A DNA stretch of 64,000 nt from Verrucomicrobiota bacterium (GTDB lineage Bacteria > Verrucomicrobiota > Verrucomicrobiia > Limisphaerales > PALSA-1396), in contig JACQFP010000064.1 of NCBI GenBank assembly GCA_016200005.1, positions 62,001-126,000 on the forward strand, given 5' to 3'. The position numbers were made by a program, and so were the translations under genes. Positions within the stretch are counted from its first letter, which is position 1. Each line of letters starts with the position of its first letter. Below the pieces are notes generated by a model. It was not told where the DNA came from, made no database searches, and worked only from the letters and a program-made list of their open reading frames with translations. This document shows positions 62,161 to 64,000 of the stretch, piece by piece.

Positions 62161-62722
62161 CGCCGGCTGGATTGACCTCCACCCAGCGCGCCAACAGCCA
62201 GAGCAAATCCGCCAGCCGGTTCAAGTAAACGATGATCTGCGCGTTCTGGAGCTGGTCGGTGTCGTGCAACTCGCAGACGCGGCGTTCCGCGCGGCGACAG
62301 GCGGTGCGCGCGAGGTCGAGCGCCGCGGAGTGGACGCTCCCACCAGGTGTCGCCCAGCCTTTGTAAGTGATATTTTGGACTTCGATTTCCTGGACCAGCT
62401 TGTCCAACTTGGCCGTCAACTCCGCGGTGACGAGCGAAAAACCGTCACTCACATACCGCGGCAGGTCGTCCACCGCTGTCGCGAGTTCGCCCATGAGAAT
62501 GATCAGGTCCTTTTGAATGGTGATAAGGTTCTCGCGCAACAAATCGTGCTCCGCAGTGGCGCGCGCGAGGCCGAGGGCGGTGTTCAATTCATCCACGCAA
62601 CCATACGCTTCGACGCGGGGATGACATTTGGAGACGCGCCGGTTATACATCAGTCCGGTCGTGCCTTTGTCTCCAGTCTTGGTGACGATGCCCACGGCGG
62701 CATGATGAAGTCTGAGATTCAA
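62153..62722 (-). CDS. Corrinoid adenosyltransferase, PduO type
   Basis: ATP:cob(I)alamin adenosyltransferase makes adenosylcobalamin. The 189-residue protein has the PduO/MMAB hallmarks: IVTKTGDKGTTGLMYNRRVS (ATP-binding N-terminus), EAYGCVDELNTALGLA, and the C-terminal TACRRAERRVCELHD with the conserved R-x-x-E-R, then IIVYLNRLADLLWLLARW. The first eight residues may not be translated; a GTG at about residue 10 is an alternative. The final codons lie in the inverted repeat at 62101-62160, so the last residues (PAGAS) may be recently altered. No other cobalamin gene is adjacent. Confidence 0.93.
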   Translation of the reverse strand: MNLRLHHAAVGIVTKTGDKGTTGLMYNRRVSKCHPRVEAYGCVDELNTALGLARATAEHDLLRENLITIQKDLIILMGELATAVDDLPRYVSDGFSLVTAELTAKLDKLVQEIEVQNITYKGWATPGGSVHSAALDLARTACRRAERRVCELHDTDQLQNAQIIVYLNRLADLLWLLARWVEVNPAGAS

Positions 62723-62805
62723 AGTTCAAGGTTCAAAGTGGTGCGTCCTGATACGCAAACAGACCCGCGTGCGAAGTTGGAAGTCACTGCAACCATTGCC
62801 AAACG

Positions 62806-62869
62806 CCCCTCACCCTTTCCCTCTCCCCATCGGATGGGGAGAGGGTGGCCGCAAAGTCGGGTGAGCGGA
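62806..62869. repeat. REP-like CTC/GAG palindrome at the start of the 62.8 kb gene
   Basis: CCCCTCACCCTTTCCCTCTC, then CCCATCGGATGGGGAGAGGG, ending in GGGTGAGCGG. The most probable in-frame ATG of the following gene (62834) lies inside the hairpin. Confidence 0.8.
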
Positions 62870-63868
62870 TTTTTTGAAACATTTGTTTTGCTGCGATTAT
62901 CAAACATTGTCCGCGAATTTTACGCGCAACAAATCTTGTCATTGTTGTTGAGTTGCTCTTGGCTGACCGTCCAGAGTGAGGCGCAGACCAATCCTCCACC
63001 CGCCGATGTGTGGCTCTCCAACTTTGTTCAATTCCCGTCGGTCGTTGACACCAACCGGATTCGCCTGAGCGGTTTTGAAAAGTTGCGGGCAGAGGTGAAC
63101 GCGGGCCGGCTGAAAGTTCTTTGGTCCCCACCACAACTCAACACGAACGTCAGCGTTGTCGCGCAGGCCAGCGAGGATGAACCCGGTCACTGGCCGGTGC
63201 GCGACTGGCATTCCTACCCCATGAGTTTGCGCGGCACAAATTGGGAAGCCAGCGTTCCCGTGTGCGATGTCGATGTACCGGTGGTTTATTTTGTCGAGAT
63301 GCGGACCGCAAGTTCGAACAATGTTTCGCCGATGCGCCTTTGCCGGCCACGCGCCGCCGGTCTCGAAGAACCTTCACGCGTCTTCTGGCCGTTCCTCGAA
63401 GGGTTTGAAACAGGCACGGACGGCTGGAGTTCATTGGCGAGCGCGCCGGATTCACCCTCGTTGAAAACCGATCCGACCTCGAAGAATGGTCTCGCTGCGT
63501 TGCGGGTGTCGCTCCCGGCGGGCAAACGCTCCGTGACCGTGGCGACCACGCGCGTGCGCGGCTGGCAAATCCTACAAAACGGCGCGACCGGTCTGCGGCT
63601 CTGGTTGCGCATGCGCGAGGGAATCGGCCACGCTCGTTTCACCCTGTTCGCAAATGCCTTTGCCACAAACCAGGTCGTCTCGGTCAGTTCCATCGAGGCG
63701 AAGCTCAATAACCGATGGCAGAAGGTCGAGCTTCCGTTCACGTCGTTTCCCACGTTGCCGCTGGCCAACGTGGATTGGTTCACCATCGAATTCATCGGCA
63801 CCGGGCCGCGTGATTTCTTGATCGACGACTTGCAATTGCTCGGCCCGTGGAAGATCGAACTGGAATGA
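62834..63868 (+). CDS. Secreted carbohydrate-binding-like protein
   Basis: About 344 residues. The frame is open far upstream, but host-like sequence begins with an export-signal-like segment (QQILSLLLSCSWLTVQSEAQ), so the start is either ATG 62834 within the repeat or a TTG near 62936. The mature protein has a first beta domain (VWLSNFVQFPSVVDT, LKVLWSPPQLNTNVSVVAQA) and a second jelly-roll-like domain (PFLEGFETGTDGWSS to FLIDDLQLLGPWKIE) similar to binding modules of carbohydrate-active proteins. No catalytic motif is seen. Start confidence is low; coding confidence is high. Confidence 0.68.
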   Translation: MGRGWPQSRVSGFFETFVLLRLSNIVREFYAQQILSLLLSCSWLTVQSEAQTNPPPADVWLSNFVQFPSVVDTNRIRLSGFEKLRAEVNAGRLKVLWSPPQLNTNVSVVAQASEDEPGHWPVRDWHSYPMSLRGTNWEASVPVCDVDVPVVYFVEMRTASSNNVSPMRLCRPRAAGLEEPSRVFWPFLEGFETGTDGWSSLASAPDSPSLKTDPTSKNGLAALRVSLPAGKRSVTVATTRVRGWQILQNGATGLRLWLRMREGIGHARFTLFANAFATNQVVSVSSIEAKLNNRWQKVELPFTSFPTLPLANVDWFTIEFIGTGPRDFLIDDLQLLGPWKIELE

Positions 63869-63922
63869 TACAACTTACCGCATGACTCTCGGCACAATAG
63901 CAGCCTTGGTGTTTCGCGGCGC

Positions 63923-63986
63923 CCCCTCACCCTTCCCTCTCCCCCTCGGAGGGGGAGAGGGTGGCCTTTAGGCCGGATGAGGGGCG
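63923..63986. repeat. REP-like CTC/GAG palindrome
   Basis: CCCCCTCACCCTTCCCTCTC, inner CCCCCTCGGAGGGGG hairpin, ending GGATGAGGGG. It follows the secreted-protein gene by 54 bases and may act as its terminator. Beyond it the window ends. Confidence 0.8.
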
Positions 63987-64000
63987 GTTTGAATACTCCG

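Overview
The window looks like a high-GC chromosome segment (roughly 58-60% GC by eye) of a Gram-negative, polysaccharide-degrading bacterium. The best guess is Verrucomicrobiota, perhaps a Pedosphaera/Limisphaerales-type lineage. Reasons: lpxD (lipid A synthesis), many secreted proteins with signal peptides or lipoboxes, a dense set of pectin- and galactoside-directed hydrolases, a very large SpvB/RHS protein, a di-heme peroxidase, and many dispersed palindromic repeats. No rRNA, tRNA or CRISPR array was seen. The taxonomic call is inference; no marker gene here settles it.

Layout. 1-5.5 kb: a truncated dockerin-like gene (-) abuts a 5'-truncated hybrid histidine kinase (+), followed by two paralogous stand-alone receiver proteins and a membrane protein. 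5.6-10 kb (-): a SNF2-family ATPase and lpxD. 10-13.4 kb: a Gfo/Idh/MocA oxidoreductase with its own promoter and terminator, xylose isomerase, and three gene remnants (two Gfo/Idh 3' ends and a trpC 3' end). 14-21.8 kb: a 2269-residue SpvB/RHS protein with an AT-richer C-terminal tip, then a small membrane protein and a lipoprotein (candidate immunity/accessory genes), then a decayed REP-associated transposase element. 22.2-26.6 kb: a translationally coupled pair, a lyase-like protein and an alpha/beta-hydrolase. 26.7-40.9 kb (-): a sugar and sugar-acid uptake and catabolism cluster: DapA-type aldolase, enolase-superfamily dehydratase, SSS symporter, UlaG-like lactonase, two SDRs, a mutarotase-like protein and a complete CUT2-type ABC importer. 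This cluster is interrupted by an overlapping nucleotidyltransferase pair, a GIY-YIG nuclease and long inverted repeats around the ABC ATPase. 41-62 kb: alpha-galactosidase, a beta-helix/beta-propeller protein, GH28 polygalacturonase, a one-polypeptide DNA methyltransferase-nuclease, two large secreted proteins sharing one signal peptide, an esterase, a further glycosidase and a di-heme peroxidase fused to a beta-helix. 62-64 kb: corrinoid adenosyltransferase and a secreted sugar-binding-like protein.

How it fits together (inference): secreted GH28, GH36, lyase-like and esterase proteins would release galacturonate-, rhamnose- and galactose-type sugars from pectin. The SSS symporter and the CUT2 ABC transporter would import them. 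SDR, lactonase, dehydratase and aldolase have the composition of a non-phosphorylative aldose/aldonate pathway.

The most unusual theme is remodelling by short palindromic repeats. At least six repeat classes occur. Several copies lie inside or at the edges of reading frames: in an insert of the RHS protein, in the linker of the peroxidase/beta-helix fusion, at the possible start of the 62.8 kb gene, and at the 3' end of the adenosyltransferase gene. Truncated genes meeting at sharp junctions (about 1.07, 10.17 and 13.28 kb) suggest repeated rearrangement or, for the first, a possible assembly join.
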